Source of the DNA: Candidatus Electrothrix aestuarii
GTDB lineage: Bacteria; Desulfobacterota; Desulfobulbia; Desulfobulbales; Desulfobulbaceae
NCBI GenBank assembly: GCA_032595685.2
Contig: CP159373.1
Location: 2,297,501 to 2,361,500 of the forward strand
Length of the DNA stretch: 64,000 bases
Reading direction: 5' to 3'
Position numbers and translations under genes: made by a program. Shown one piece after another: positions 51,883-61,203 of the stretch (positions within the stretch are counted from its first letter, which is position 1; each line of letters opens with the position of its first letter). Under the pieces are notes generated by a model that ran no database searches, was not told the origin of the DNA, and saw only the letters and a list, made by a program, of their open reading frames with translations.

Positions 51883-53262
51883 ATGAAGAAGAAAACGTTC
51901 CGTCAGCTCTTTCTGGTTATAGTTTTCATAGCCACTGGCAGCACCGCTCTTTGGTTTATTTCTTCAGATGTCCTGCAACCATCCGGGGCAATGCGGGATA
52001 TTCGCCAGCAAGGGAAACTGCGGGTCATCATGACCAATAGTGCCAATGTGTACTACCTCTACAGAGGGGAGTACATGGGCTTTGAATATGACCTGGTCCA
52101 GGCTTTTGCCGAGTATCTTGGTGTTGAATTGGAAGTGTTGACCCCGGATTGGGACACGATGTTTCAGCAGCTTGATGCTGGTGAGGCCCATCTTATTGCT
52201 GCGGGCCTGACAATCACTCCGGCACGGGAAGCACTGGTTGATTTTTCCGACGGTCATCTCCAGGTGCAGCAGCAGGTCATTGTGCATAAAAGGAATAACA
52301 CGATACAGGAGCTTGCCGATCTGGAGGAAACGCCTCTCCATGTTCGCGTAGGCACTTCTTATGCTGAACGGATTGATGAACTTCAGCAGGATGGTTACGC
52401 CTTGCAGACAGTGTTGCATGCCAATGTACCAACCGAGGAACTGATCCGTCAGGTAGCAGATCAGGAAATCGAAGCAACCGTGGCAGACTCGAATATTGCT
52501 CTCTTAAATCAGCGCTATTATCCCGATATACGTATTGCCTTTCCTGTTGAAGAGGCGCAGACCGTTGCCTGGGCAGTGCGTCGTGGAGAGACAGAACTGC
52601 TTGACCGGATCAATGCCTTTTTCGATTTGCTTGAAGAAAACGGGACCTTTGCCAGGATTTATGAGCGATACTATCGGGATGTGAGCATTTTTGATTATGT
52701 GGACCTGAAGAAGTTTCATAAACGGATCAAGACTCGCCTGCCGAAATATCAGGATATTATCCGTAAGGAAGCGAAAAGATATGGTTTTGACTGGCGCCTG
52801 ATTGCTGCGGTGATCTATCAGGAATCACATTTCAATCCCAGGGCCAGGAGTTATACCGGAGTACGCGGGCTTATGCAGATTACCAGGACCACAGCCAGAG
52901 AGATGGGGATAACCAACCGTCTCAATCCTGCGCAGAGTATACGGGCCGGTGTAGGGTATCTTGCGAAACTCTATGCCCGTTTTGCCGATATCCAGGATTC
53001 GTATGAACGGCTGCTGTTTGCGCTGGCCAGTTATAATATCGGATACGGGCATGTGCGGGATGCCCAGAAGATCTGCCAGCGCAAGGGATGGAATCCTAGC
53101 CGCTGGGCCGAAATGGAGAAGGCCCTGCCGTTACTCCGACTGAAGCAATATTATAAGGATGCTGAGTACGGTTATGCCAGAGGAACAGAGCCGGTTCGCT
53201 ATATTAAGCGTATTCTGCTCTACTTTGATATTCTTAAACAGAAAAACCGGGTAGAGGGGTAA
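51883..53262 (+). CDS. mltF: Membrane-bound lytic transglycosylase MltF
   Basis: A 459-residue envelope protein with an N-terminal hydrophobic segment (about 9-28), a solute-binding-type domain (about 40-265, beginning GKLRVIMTNSANVYYLYRGEYMGFEYDLVQAFAEYLG), and a lytic transglycosylase domain (about 285-440). The catalytic glutamate is in YQESHFNPRARS (about residue 313), with GLMQITRTTA and the YNIGYGHVRDA segment behind it. MltF enzymes cleave peptidoglycan between MurNAc and GlcNAc. It is followed within 5 bases by the HsdR_N-type gene. Confidence 0.9.
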   Translation: MKKKTFRQLFLVIVFIATGSTALWFISSDVLQPSGAMRDIRQQGKLRVIMTNSANVYYLYRGEYMGFEYDLVQAFAEYLGVELEVLTPDWDTMFQQLDAGEAHLIAAGLTITPAREALVDFSDGHLQVQQQVIVHKRNNTIQELADLEETPLHVRVGTSYAERIDELQQDGYALQTVLHANVPTEELIRQVADQEIEATVADSNIALLNQRYYPDIRIAFPVEEAQTVAWAVRRGETELLDRINAFFDLLEENGTFARIYERYYRDVSIFDYVDLKKFHKRIKTRLPKYQDIIRKEAKRYGFDWRLIAAVIYQESHFNPRARSYTGVRGLMQITRTTAREMGITNRLNPAQSIRAGVGYLAKLYARFADIQDSYERLLFALASYNIGYGHVRDAQKICQRKGWNPSRWAEMEKALPLLRLKQYYKDAEYGYARGTEPVRYIKRILLYFDILKQKNRVEG

Positions 53263-53267
53263 AGGAT

Positions 53268-53834
53268 ATGCAGCGTAAGAACCCTGATCATCATTTGGTT
53301 TATGGCACCCTCAAGGATTACCTGACTGGCGAGGAATTGCCGGATACGGACGATGAACGACTTCGGCAGGAGTTGGCCCGAATGATGGTGGAAGAAAAGG
53401 GCTTTAAGCCGGAGGAGTTGGAGCCTCGTCTCAGCGTGGAGACGATATTTAACCATGTCTTTGTCCGCTCCGTCATTGATTTGACCGTCTCCTGGAAGGG
53501 GCAGCGTCTTTTGGTTCTTCGCTATGGCCCCGGCTCTCTGGTGACCCGCGAAAAACCAGCCTTAGCTGCGGCGCGGGTCCTGGAGAGTTCCTATTGTATT
53601 CCCTTGGCCGTGGTGACCAATGGTCGAGATGCCGAGCTACTGGAGACCCGAACCGGCAAAGTCTTAGCTACCGGTATGGAGGCTATTCCTGATCGGGTGC
53701 GGGCTGAGGAGCTGGCGCAGGAATATCTCGCTTATCCTCCCCCTACCGGCGCAGCGCGGGAACGTAACCTACGGGTGCTGAATGCCTTTGACCTGGAGGT
53801 CTGCTGTCGGAATTTTTCGTTGGGCTTGTTTTGA
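53268..53834 (+). CDS. HsdR_N-type (type I restriction R N-terminal domain) protein
   Basis: A 188-residue stand-alone protein resembling the N-terminal nuclease-like domain of type I restriction R subunits. It shows RLRQELARMMVEEKGFKPEELEPR, an IDLTVSWKGQRLLVLRYGPGSL core and a VTNGRDAELLETRTGKVLATG segment. In true HsdR the domain has a PD-(D/E)XK site; here the core gives D and a following E/R-type strand, but I cannot confirm an intact site. No HsdM or HsdS is adjacent. It overlaps neither neighbour and follows mltF by 5 bases. Confidence 0.7.
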   Translation: MQRKNPDHHLVYGTLKDYLTGEELPDTDDERLRQELARMMVEEKGFKPEELEPRLSVETIFNHVFVRSVIDLTVSWKGQRLLVLRYGPGSLVTREKPALAAARVLESSYCIPLAVVTNGRDAELLETRTGKVLATGMEAIPDRVRAEELAQEYLAYPPPTGAARERNLRVLNAFDLEVCCRNFSLGLF

Positions 53835-53871
53835 GAGGGGCTGGGGAGTTTCTTTCTGTATCTGCACGGCG

Positions 53872-54408
53872 TTATTCATCTAGTTCTTCACGGCAGGCTG
53901 TGCTGATTCTGCTCTGGTTTCTTCCGCAATACTTGGCCTGAAATAACCTCATATCTACCAGGTTGACTAATGTTTTGGTGGAGAGTCCCGGCCTCGGCCA
54001 GAGGCTATGCCCCCCGATACTGATCGTCACCACAGAGGCTGTATCAGAATACTCATGGGGGATAGCTAAGGAACGCACCTCTGCAAGCATTCGGTCGGCG
54101 ATCACGAGCGCACCGTGGGCATCGGTGTAGGGGAGGAGAATGGCGAACCTTTCCCCTTCATACCGGGCTGCCAAGTCTGTTGGGCGGCGGAGTGTTGAGT
54201 GAAGGCATCGGCCTACCCGCCTGAGGCAGACATCAGCAGCAGGGCTGTCGTAGTGCGCATGAAAATCTATGAACTGATCAATATCGCAAAAAAGAAGAGA
54301 GAGTGGATTCTCTGTTTTTTGCGCATTCATCCAAGCCCTCTTGAGCTGCTTGTCAAAATATCGTCTATTGGCGATGCCTATGAGGCTATCTTGGTACTCC
54401 GGTTTCAC
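53872..54408 (-). CDS. GGDEF-domain protein with degenerate active site
   Basis: A 178-residue single-domain protein: DSLIGIANRRYFDKQL, LLFCDIDQFIDFHAHYD and TISIGGHSLWPRPG are clear GGDEF-domain signatures. The active-site motif itself is YEGERFAI in place of GGDEF or GGEEF, so diguanylate cyclase activity is doubtful and a binding role is more likely. There is no sensor domain. It starts seven bases after the stop of the HET-C-like gene on the same strand, which implies shared translation. Confidence 0.8.
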   Translation of the reverse strand: MKPEYQDSLIGIANRRYFDKQLKRAWMNAQKTENPLSLLFCDIDQFIDFHAHYDSPAADVCLRRVGRCLHSTLRRPTDLAARYEGERFAILLPYTDAHGALVIADRMLAEVRSLAIPHEYSDTASVVTISIGGHSLWPRPGLSTKTLVNLVDMRLFQAKYCGRNQSRISTACREELDE

Positions 54409-54415
54409 GTGGCCC

Positions 54416-56218
54416 TCAATTACTCATGTCAAAGCCTAAAATGCTCTGGTTATTCTTCGGGTTCTGCAAAGCATACCAGAACCATTTTACATTTAAGGAA
54501 CTGATGGCTTTTCGCAGGCTTTTTACCGCATCACCTTGCTCAATGTGAAATTGCGGGTGGACATAGCGGCGTTTGAGTAGCGGTTCCAATTCGCTGAAGC
54601 TTGCTCCCTGAAAATATTTCACCAGGACCTCTGTTGAGGCCTCTGCTGCCAAGGCGCAGGAGAGTTTATAGGACAATTTGACTGCATCGTTGGTTTTGTC
54701 CTGATCTTTGGCTAATAGGGCGTGATGGGGGAGGATCATCCTGCCGCTTTCTTCTGCCTCTGTGATTTCTTTGCGCAGATAGTTTTCAATGGTGTGTTGA
54801 TGAAAGAGGAGTTCGCCTGCCTTGCGATACTCCCGAAGCCTTTCCTCATTATGCAGTGTTACATCCTTGAGGAGGAGATAGGCATCAACGAACTGATCCT
54901 GTCCCTGGAGGATATCTTTGACAAGCGGGTCAACCAGATAATTCATGAAAAAGTGGGAAATTCCCGCCTGTATTTGGTCTATCTGTCGGGAGAAATCAAG
55001 GTAGAGCTCTATGGGGCCTCTGACTTTCTGGATGATATCAAGATCTGAAAAGGTGTTAAAGAGAATGTGGAGCAGCCTGTCTTCTTTTTCCTTTTTTCCG
55101 TCCTTTTTATTTTCCTGAGTATGTGTTTCCTCATCGTGACTGTGGATGTTATCAATGGCCAGATGAAGCAGAGTGTGGACGGTGTCAATGGGATCAAAAC
55201 GTCCTGTCACCACTGGGGTCGCTTTGCCCGTGCGTTGACCCGTTGATGGCTCTTTATGGAGCACAAAGGCGTTAAAGGTGCCAACCTCGGTTTTATGGGC
55301 CAGATGATGAATTCGTTTATTCCAGTACTCATCCAGAAACCTTTCTTCTGCCAGGCAGATGAGAAGCAGGTCAGAGTAATTGCTGTGGGCATAAAAATCC
55401 TGAAGGGTGTGCAGACCATGTCCTAACAGTTTTAAGGCCTGATAGTCGGTAAGGCGATTTTGCTGGGTGCTGCTTGGGTCTACATCCTGGGTTGCATCAA
55501 AAGCCTTTTTTAGCCAATCTTGCTTGGTGTACTTCAGGGCTTCCTGGACGGTGGAGGTCATGAAATCCCGATTTTTATACCCTGCGAATTCCGACGCTTC
55601 CCGGTTATCTAGTACCTGTTCATTTCCTTGTATAATATACTGGTCCGTTACATCAAAATGGTCTAAGGGAAAATAGACACCGATTTCTTCCGCTGTACCG
55701 GTGGTTACGCCGGGGGCGCTCGGCTCCTCCAAGGAGAGGAAATCCTCCATTTCTCCCATGTCCTTGCTGAATTTCCAGGCATCTTTTGTGGAAGTCCATT
55801 CGTCACCCCATAGAGCAGCTATGAGATTTTCCCATCTTTTGCTGAAATCGGGCCGAGTATGAAAAATGGACGGGAGAACATAACTGCCGTCTTTTCTGTT
55901 TTGATAATAGTCGCTTTTTTTATCTTCTCTGGTACGCTCCATTCGTTCCAGCTCTTTTCGGCCTATACATCTTCTCAGCCAGTTGAACTGAACAGGTCCA
56001 GGGGAATTGGGATCGTTATCGCTCTCTAAGTCCTGCGTCCTTTCCGGGATAAAAGAAAAAAACGCGCTGGTCTGATTGATGTCTGTCAGCCAATTACCCA
56101 TCCAGAGCGGATAAAATATTTTTTGGTATTCCGAGTTGTTTTTTAAGTCCTCGGAGAGGAGGTCATAGCAACGTTTGAAAGCACAGTATGAAATGGCTCT
56201 GTGTTTATCAATATTCAT
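54416..56218 (-). CDS. HET-C-like protein
   Basis: A 600-residue soluble protein without signal peptide. The segment ALKLLGHGLHTLQDFYAHSN (about residues 270-290) is the hallmark of the HET-C family, named from fungal heterokaryon incompatibility, and a second His-rich segment (HTLLHLAIDNIHSHDEETHT near 350) follows. The N terminus (ISYCAFKRCYDLLSED, LWMGNWLTDINQTSAFF) is also of family type. The spaced histidines and aspartates recall the zinc-phospholipase-C/P1-nuclease helical fold, which is inference. It lies directly upstream of the degenerate GGDEF gene and about 80 bases downstream of the restriction pair. Confidence 0.8.
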   Translation of the reverse strand: MNIDKHRAISYCAFKRCYDLLSEDLKNNSEYQKIFYPLWMGNWLTDINQTSAFFSFIPERTQDLESDNDPNSPGPVQFNWLRRCIGRKELERMERTREDKKSDYYQNRKDGSYVLPSIFHTRPDFSKRWENLIAALWGDEWTSTKDAWKFSKDMGEMEDFLSLEEPSAPGVTTGTAEEIGVYFPLDHFDVTDQYIIQGNEQVLDNREASEFAGYKNRDFMTSTVQEALKYTKQDWLKKAFDATQDVDPSSTQQNRLTDYQALKLLGHGLHTLQDFYAHSNYSDLLLICLAEERFLDEYWNKRIHHLAHKTEVGTFNAFVLHKEPSTGQRTGKATPVVTGRFDPIDTVHTLLHLAIDNIHSHDEETHTQENKKDGKKEKEDRLLHILFNTFSDLDIIQKVRGPIELYLDFSRQIDQIQAGISHFFMNYLVDPLVKDILQGQDQFVDAYLLLKDVTLHNEERLREYRKAGELLFHQHTIENYLRKEITEAEESGRMILPHHALLAKDQDKTNDAVKLSYKLSCALAAEASTEVLVKYFQGASFSELEPLLKRRYVHPQFHIEQGDAVKSLRKAISSLNVKWFWYALQNPKNNQSILGFDMSN

Positions 56219-56299
56219 AATGACGAGCTCCTTGTTCTCATGGCCTTACGGACACAACCGTTCTCTTAGAAAGAGAGTTTTTTTGTTTGAAGAGTCGTG

Positions 56300-57034
56300 T
56301 TACTCCATTCGTGCTGCTTCAGCTGCAACATGACCTGCTAACGAACTGACAAAGGCTTTGATGCCTGTTAGTGGTGAGAGTTCGGAAAACGAGCCGGAAC
56401 CGGCACGAGGGCTAATAATAAGAGCGGCTTTTGTATACAGCTGCTCTTTCATCAGCTTTTGGCATAATAAGTCGTATCGTTGGATGTACGAAGTGTTTGA
56501 AAATTCCTGGAAGAGAGGAAAATGTGGTGAGGTGTCGCGAATCGGAGAACGCGATTTTGGGGCATCTTCAACCAGCATCAACCAGCCGACAAAAGGGCGA
56601 GATTGGTTGCCAAAAGCTCCTTCTCTATATGCTGTCCAGAAGTCGTGCGCAGTGCCTATAGCCTCTTCAGCTCTATTATTGAAGTTGTTGCCAAAAGATG
56701 GGCCAGCTTGGCTCTTTAATTCAATGGCTGCTATTAATTCGCCTCGGTGCGTCACTAATAAATCCCAAAGCTTTGTTGGACGGAAGAAACCCGGTAGTGT
56801 CAGAGCAGAGCGCCGTTGGTGGATTTTAATATTATTCAGGCCGTTTTCCTGGATAATGTTGATGAACAGGTCGATAAAACCGTCCATATTTTTTCCTGCT
56901 GTTACACCTGCCCGTTCTCCCTGATCCAATTTGCCGGATTTTTTTTGCTGTGTTCGAGCAGTAGAGCGACTTGCCCAGAAAATTTGCACTGCTCTTTCTG
57001 TTTTTGTCTTGTAATCTGAAAGGGTAAGGGGCAT
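56300..57034 (-). CDS. PaeR7I/XhoI-type type II restriction endonuclease
   Basis: A 244-residue endonuclease of the XhoI family, expected to cut CTCGAG. Family segments are visible: [43 protein letters not shown] with the ELK of the PD-(D/E)XK centre near 125, and [27 protein letters not shown] near 132-158. The cognate methyltransferase gene ends three bases upstream of its start, so the methylase is translated first. The window contains at least one CTCGAG, at 15930-15935 in ruvC. Confidence 0.88.
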   Translation of the reverse strand: MPLTLSDYKTKTERAVQIFWASRSTARTQQKKSGKLDQGERAGVTAGKNMDGFIDLFINIIQENGLNNIKIHQRRSALTLPGFFRPTKLWDLLVTHRGELIAAIELKSQAGPSFGNNFNNRAEEAIGTAHDFWTAYREGAFGNQSRPFVGWLMLVEDAPKSRSPIRDTSPHFPLFQEFSNTSYIQRYDLLCQKLMKEQLYTKAALIISPRAGSGSFSELSPLTGIKAFVSSLAGHVAAEAARME

Positions 57035-57037
57035 GAA

Positions 57038-58774
57038 CTATTCTCTGCTTTCGTTAAGAGTGATTTTGTCTTCCTCGCTTAAACCATACAGCTTAAAGGC
57101 TGCTCGGTTGCAAGCCGTAAGATTCCTTGAGGAACTGGCTATAATAAGCTCTTCGCGGATTGATGGGGAAACAGTATTCCACTGGGGAATCCTTATCCGT
57201 CGTAAATATTGGGCTTGAAAACGGAAGTAGCCACCACGCATCTTTGTTGAGTATGTTGTAATGAATAATTTTGTAATATCGGAGAGCAATACGGCTTGAA
57301 GAGCTTGTAGCTCCCATTTATCAGAAATAATATAATATAAATTATGATGAGGATAGAGCTTTCCTGGTTCAAAAACAATATGAGCGCCACCTTTAATGTC
57401 AGGAATTAAAAGTTTAGGGCGATATGTGAGAGAAGGGTTGATACGATCAATAGTTCTATACCAGTTTGCCGGAGATTTTTTGGCACAATGTCGGTTGGCT
57501 ATAGTTGTTTTATGCTGGTATAGATATTTTTTTAATTTTGGATAGGTATTGAGATTGACCAGTGTGCCGGTGCTGTCAAACGGATTTATGATGCCATCGC
57601 CTTGCCAGATGACCTGGCCGGTTTTAATATCCTTTGTTCTTGCCAGAGGGAGCTTACGATTTTTTTCTACATCAAGTGTGTCATACTTTCCTATAAAAAT
57701 TTTGTCCGCACCTGTTGCTACACCGATGCCTATCTTACAGCCTGTTTCTTCAATTGTCGGGAAACTGAGCTCCAGGCGGCGTAATAACGAGAGCATTTTA
57801 TCTGTTGGGTCAAGTAACCACGGAGCATCGTTATGAAGAACATTGTGTAGTTCCTGGATCACTGAATCCTTGGGTAGGGCTGGAGCAAGGAGTTCGGCAG
57901 CCAAAGTAGATAAGGATTTTTTTTCTATTTTGGGTTTTCGGAGGATTCTTGTTGGGCCATTTCGTTGTTTATTAATTATCGTTATAGCAGGGTAGGTGCT
58001 GACATCGGATAAAAAGGCATTTGTTCCCACCATGTCTATATATATTTTCAAATGATAGTTGCCGGATATTTTTTTTCGTAATGGGCCACCGTATTTGTTC
58101 TTCATCCAGCGATCTGCACAGATAAATCCCAGTACACCGGAATCCTCTAACAAAGACAATGCCTTTTCGAAAAACGGAACATAGAGGTCTGCACGATCAT
58201 ACATCGTTTGAAAGCGGCTTCTGTATTCCCTGAGAAGAGGGGAGGGGATGAGCTCCTGTCTCACGTAAGGAGGATTCCCTATAACGAAATTAAATTGCTG
58301 GTCCAGAGGGGTGAGGAGGAAATCTCCTTGCAATAGCCATGTGTCAGCAAGTTTGGTGGCTTGGTTATGAGATATTCCGTAGCTCGTTAACTTGGTTATT
58401 ACAGTTTGTTTAGTTGTTGTGAAGCTTTGCCGGTGCAGTTCTGTAGCAACGAGAGAATGTTGCAATTCTTTATAGTCTTCTGATATTGAATGGCGCTTCC
58501 ATGAGGCAAGCAGGCGGTCAAGCAATGGGAGAAGAAAATTGCCGTTTCCGAAAGAAGGCTCCAGGATTCGTTTTTTAAAAAGAGGTTGATCCTCGGTAAA
58601 ACCGATCAGATCAAGTATGAAATTGACAACTTCAGTCCGAGTATATACGGCTCCGCGAACTTCGCGGTTATTGGTTTGCGCAAGCTCTTTAAGGGCTGTT
58701 TTTACTTCTTGAGTGACTGGTGGAGCTCCAGAGTGGGTAAGTTCAAATAACGTTGTTTGGACCAAGCTGGACAT
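57038..58774 (-). CDS. DNA adenine methyltransferase of PaeR7I/XhoI type
   Basis: A 578-residue N6-adenine methyltransferase. The catalytic motif is [13 protein letters not shown] near residue 164-176, the SAM-binding motif is [17 protein letters not shown] near 70-86, and the C-terminal part (about 300-570) is a target-recognition region. It protects the host from the endonuclease encoded three bases downstream. The layout (methylase first, then endonuclease on one transcript) is a common safe order. No separate control (C) protein is seen. Confidence 0.88.
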   Translation of the reverse strand: MSSLVQTTLFELTHSGAPPVTQEVKTALKELAQTNNREVRGAVYTRTEVVNFILDLIGFTEDQPLFKKRILEPSFGNGNFLLPLLDRLLASWKRHSISEDYKELQHSLVATELHRQSFTTTKQTVITKLTSYGISHNQATKLADTWLLQGDFLLTPLDQQFNFVIGNPPYVRQELIPSPLLREYRSRFQTMYDRADLYVPFFEKALSLLEDSGVLGFICADRWMKNKYGGPLRKKISGNYHLKIYIDMVGTNAFLSDVSTYPAITIINKQRNGPTRILRKPKIEKKSLSTLAAELLAPALPKDSVIQELHNVLHNDAPWLLDPTDKMLSLLRRLELSFPTIEETGCKIGIGVATGADKIFIGKYDTLDVEKNRKLPLARTKDIKTGQVIWQGDGIINPFDSTGTLVNLNTYPKLKKYLYQHKTTIANRHCAKKSPANWYRTIDRINPSLTYRPKLLIPDIKGGAHIVFEPGKLYPHHNLYYIISDKWELQALQAVLLSDITKLFITTYSTKMRGGYFRFQAQYLRRIRIPQWNTVSPSIREELIIASSSRNLTACNRAAFKLYGLSEEDKITLNESRE

Positions 58775-58856
58775 ATGTTGAGTTTGTTAGAGATACTTGT
58801 TTATCTTCTAGTTATTCATTTGTTATTAAAGACTTCCTTGGTGCAGTGCGTCTAAT

Positions 58857-60191
58857 TCAAGTTTCTTGAATATCGGGATCCCTGTTCTGCTCCGCCGGAA
58901 GGAATTCGATCAATCCTCGTACGATAGCCAGGAGCCACCAATATTGGCGGAAATTCATAATATCCGTGGACATTGCCTCTATGGTAACAGCAGCAAATAT
59001 TCCTGCAAGGGCTGGGCCTAAGAGTACCATGCGAGGATTATGAGAAGGAGTGTGCAATATTTTTACGATAAGATACCCGATGCAGAGCCATAAGCCGAGT
59101 ATTTCCAGCAGCCCTATGAACCCGAGTTCCGCCAAGGTCCCGAAATATGTCGAATGAGGATCCCACCGTGGGAAGTTGGGAGGATGCAGCCCCTGTTGTT
59201 GCAGCTTTGCTATAAAGTTATTGTAGTTTCCAGGCCCAATCCCCCAGCCCTTGCTTTGCATGAGAGCAATGAGGCTTGAATGTTTGTTGTGGAAATAGTT
59301 TGTCAGATAGAGAGCATAAGGTTTGTCCAGAATGGGAAAGATGTAAAGCGGCTCGTTAGAGATATAACTGAGGCGTCGAAGCGGTGCTGTCTTTTCCTCG
59401 TTCATGGGCGTGAGAATGCAATGCGTTCCCAGGATATGGATTAGGGCGCAGAGTATGACAAAGAGAATAAGGAGTTTTTTGCTATTCCAGGTCGTCTGCT
59501 TTTTTTTGTTTGCGTGGAAATGGTGGGTAACCGCGATACCTGCGAACAGGCAGACCACAGTTTTTGAAAATGTGAGGAAGAATCCTCCTGCTAAGATCAG
59601 CAGGATGCCGATTGCAGAGAATGTTTTTTGTTTTTTCAGTGTGAGCAAAGAAGAAATATGGAAAATGAGTCCAATACTCAGAAAGCTTGCCAACATATTG
59701 GGAGTGGCAGTAAATGCACGGGCTTGGGCAATCTCTCCTAAATATGGGTACGGGCGGGTGAGGACTAATGGTGTGCGAATATCCAGCAGGGTATAGAGGA
59801 GCCAGCCAATAATTCCAAGACTCGCAGCGATGGTTGCCGTAAGAACCATCACTTTGTGAAACTGGACAAGGAGCGACCTGTCTATTGCTAATCGTATTAG
59901 AAAGTACAGGAGAACGAGATATACGGTCCCGATAAGCTCAATGATATTCAGATGAATGCTTCTGTTGTGAAGGTAGGGGATGACATTAACAAGAGGCCAA
60001 AGCAGCACAAGGATGTCGAGTTCTCTCCACGCATCCTTGGAAAGAAGTTTTTTGATATTTCGGGAAGCACTGAGAAGAAAGGGAAGGAAGATGAGTTCGG
60101 CAAGCTGGAGTTTGTATCCAAGCTGAGGGATATACCATAACCTTTGAAAAGGTATGGTGAGAAGATGGGCCTGCCAGAGTTTATTTTTCAT
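58857..60191 (-). CDS. O-antigen ligase-like / polysaccharide polymerase membrane protein
   Basis: A 444-residue protein with about ten to twelve helices. It begins at ATG 60191 (MKNKLWQAHLL), where AGGAAAAG lies upstream; an upstream open frame of 79 codons does not look like the same protein. A long periplasmic loop near the C terminus ends in GWGIGPGNYNNFIAKLQQQGL and WDPHSTYFGTLAELGFIGLLEILG, the pattern of the WaaL/Wzy O-antigen ligase domain. No glycosyltransferases are adjacent, so the glycan and acceptor cannot be named. Confidence 0.78.
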   Translation of the reverse strand: MKNKLWQAHLLTIPFQRLWYIPQLGYKLQLAELIFLPFLLSASRNIKKLLSKDAWRELDILVLLWPLVNVIPYLHNRSIHLNIIELIGTVYLVLLYFLIRLAIDRSLLVQFHKVMVLTATIAASLGIIGWLLYTLLDIRTPLVLTRPYPYLGEIAQARAFTATPNMLASFLSIGLIFHISSLLTLKKQKTFSAIGILLILAGGFFLTFSKTVVCLFAGIAVTHHFHANKKKQTTWNSKKLLILFVILCALIHILGTHCILTPMNEEKTAPLRRLSYISNEPLYIFPILDKPYALYLTNYFHNKHSSLIALMQSKGWGIGPGNYNNFIAKLQQQGLHPPNFPRWDPHSTYFGTLAELGFIGLLEILGLWLCIGYLIVKILHTPSHNPRMVLLGPALAGIFAAVTIEAMSTDIMNFRQYWWLLAIVRGLIEFLPAEQNRDPDIQET

Positions 60192-60616
60192 GCTTTTCCT
60201 GCGAGAAAAAAATCGACTCCGTAATTTTATTACTCCAGCCCAGAAAGAACAAGAGTAAGAGAACTGGTGCGTGGTACATAGCGGCATCTCCTGAATCTGG
60301 TAGGGAAGATAATACTCTGTAATCATAGCATAGAGAGGATAGAGCGGCGAACTTTTTTGTTCTTTTGCTCTTGATAAGAGGGAAGTCAGTGCAGTCTCCT
60401 TTCCCAAGAGATAATATTTGACATCCATTGGATACGCTGTAAAATTCTTCGATCGTTTATACTCTGCAATTGATCAATACTGTGGGCTCGTTGCCTTTCT
60501 CTGCTAATGTGCCTGGGGTATATAGCAAAATTTTGTCTATTGATGGAGCAACGAATATATATGGGCACGGTAAGTTTTTTGAAGAAGTGTAAGAGAGGGG
60601 CTCCTGAAGGGCAATT
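60192..60616. other. Intergenic region between divergent genes
   Basis: No gene with coding support is recognised in these 425 bases. The minus-strand frame that runs upstream from the O-antigen ligase-like gene lacks a good start or family resemblance. Confidence 0.45.
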
Positions 60617-61120
60617 ATGAAAGTGGCTGATACTGACTCGAAACTGGGTCGCAAGTTGGAAACATGGGTTGTCAGAGAAAAAAAAGAAGAAGCAATCCCC
60701 AAGCTAAAGAGAAAACTGGAGAACTGGCTCACTGAGGAAGAAAGAAAAGAGCAGTTCTATGTTGTTGAAGAGAAAAAAAGGCTGAGCCGTAAGGTCTTGA
60801 TGGCGACGAACAAGCGCTTAGTACTTTTTGATAATAATATTTTTGGCATGCTCAAAGATAGCAGCGATAAGATATGGACTCAATTCATCTCTGTGCATCT
60901 TACAGAAGGAGTTTTGACCTCGTCATTAGAGCTCAATTTTTTTCGCTATTACGATGCACCGAATCATAAAGATTCGGTCAACTGGGTGCTGTCTGCACTG
61001 GATAAGGAAAAGGCGAGAGAATGTTATACTTATCTCAAAGGGAAAGAGATGTCTTTGATTGAGCTTCGGCGTAAGCTAGCTCCTGTGGCTTCGGTGGCAT
61101 CGGCAGCAATGAAAAAATAG
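60617..61120 (+). CDS. PH-domain-like (YokE-type) protein
   Basis: A 167-residue soluble protein. A charged helix at the start (residues 8-45, rich in K and E) leads to a bacterial pleckstrin-homology fold: QFYVVEEKKRLSRKVLMATNKRLVLFDN, then WTQFISVHLTEGVLTSSLELNFFRYYD and NWVLSALDKEKARECYTYL. Such domains are found in bacterial stress and membrane-associated proteins, but their roles are not known. It is followed 83 bases later by thrC. Confidence 0.78.
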   Translation: MKVADTDSKLGRKLETWVVREKKEEAIPKLKRKLENWLTEEERKEQFYVVEEKKRLSRKVLMATNKRLVLFDNNIFGMLKDSSDKIWTQFISVHLTEGVLTSSLELNFFRYYDAPNHKDSVNWVLSALDKEKARECYTYLKGKEMSLIELRRKLAPVASVASAAMKK

Positions 61121-61203
61121 CTTTGTTCTGTGAACAAAATGAGCAGAAGAGAATGGATACAGTGACTCTGTTCGATTAACTCTATGTACGTACGGGAAAA
61201 AGA

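Noticed and set aside
53268-53834. A full type I restriction system
   Set aside because: Only an HsdR_N-like domain is present, with no methylase or specificity gene next to it.
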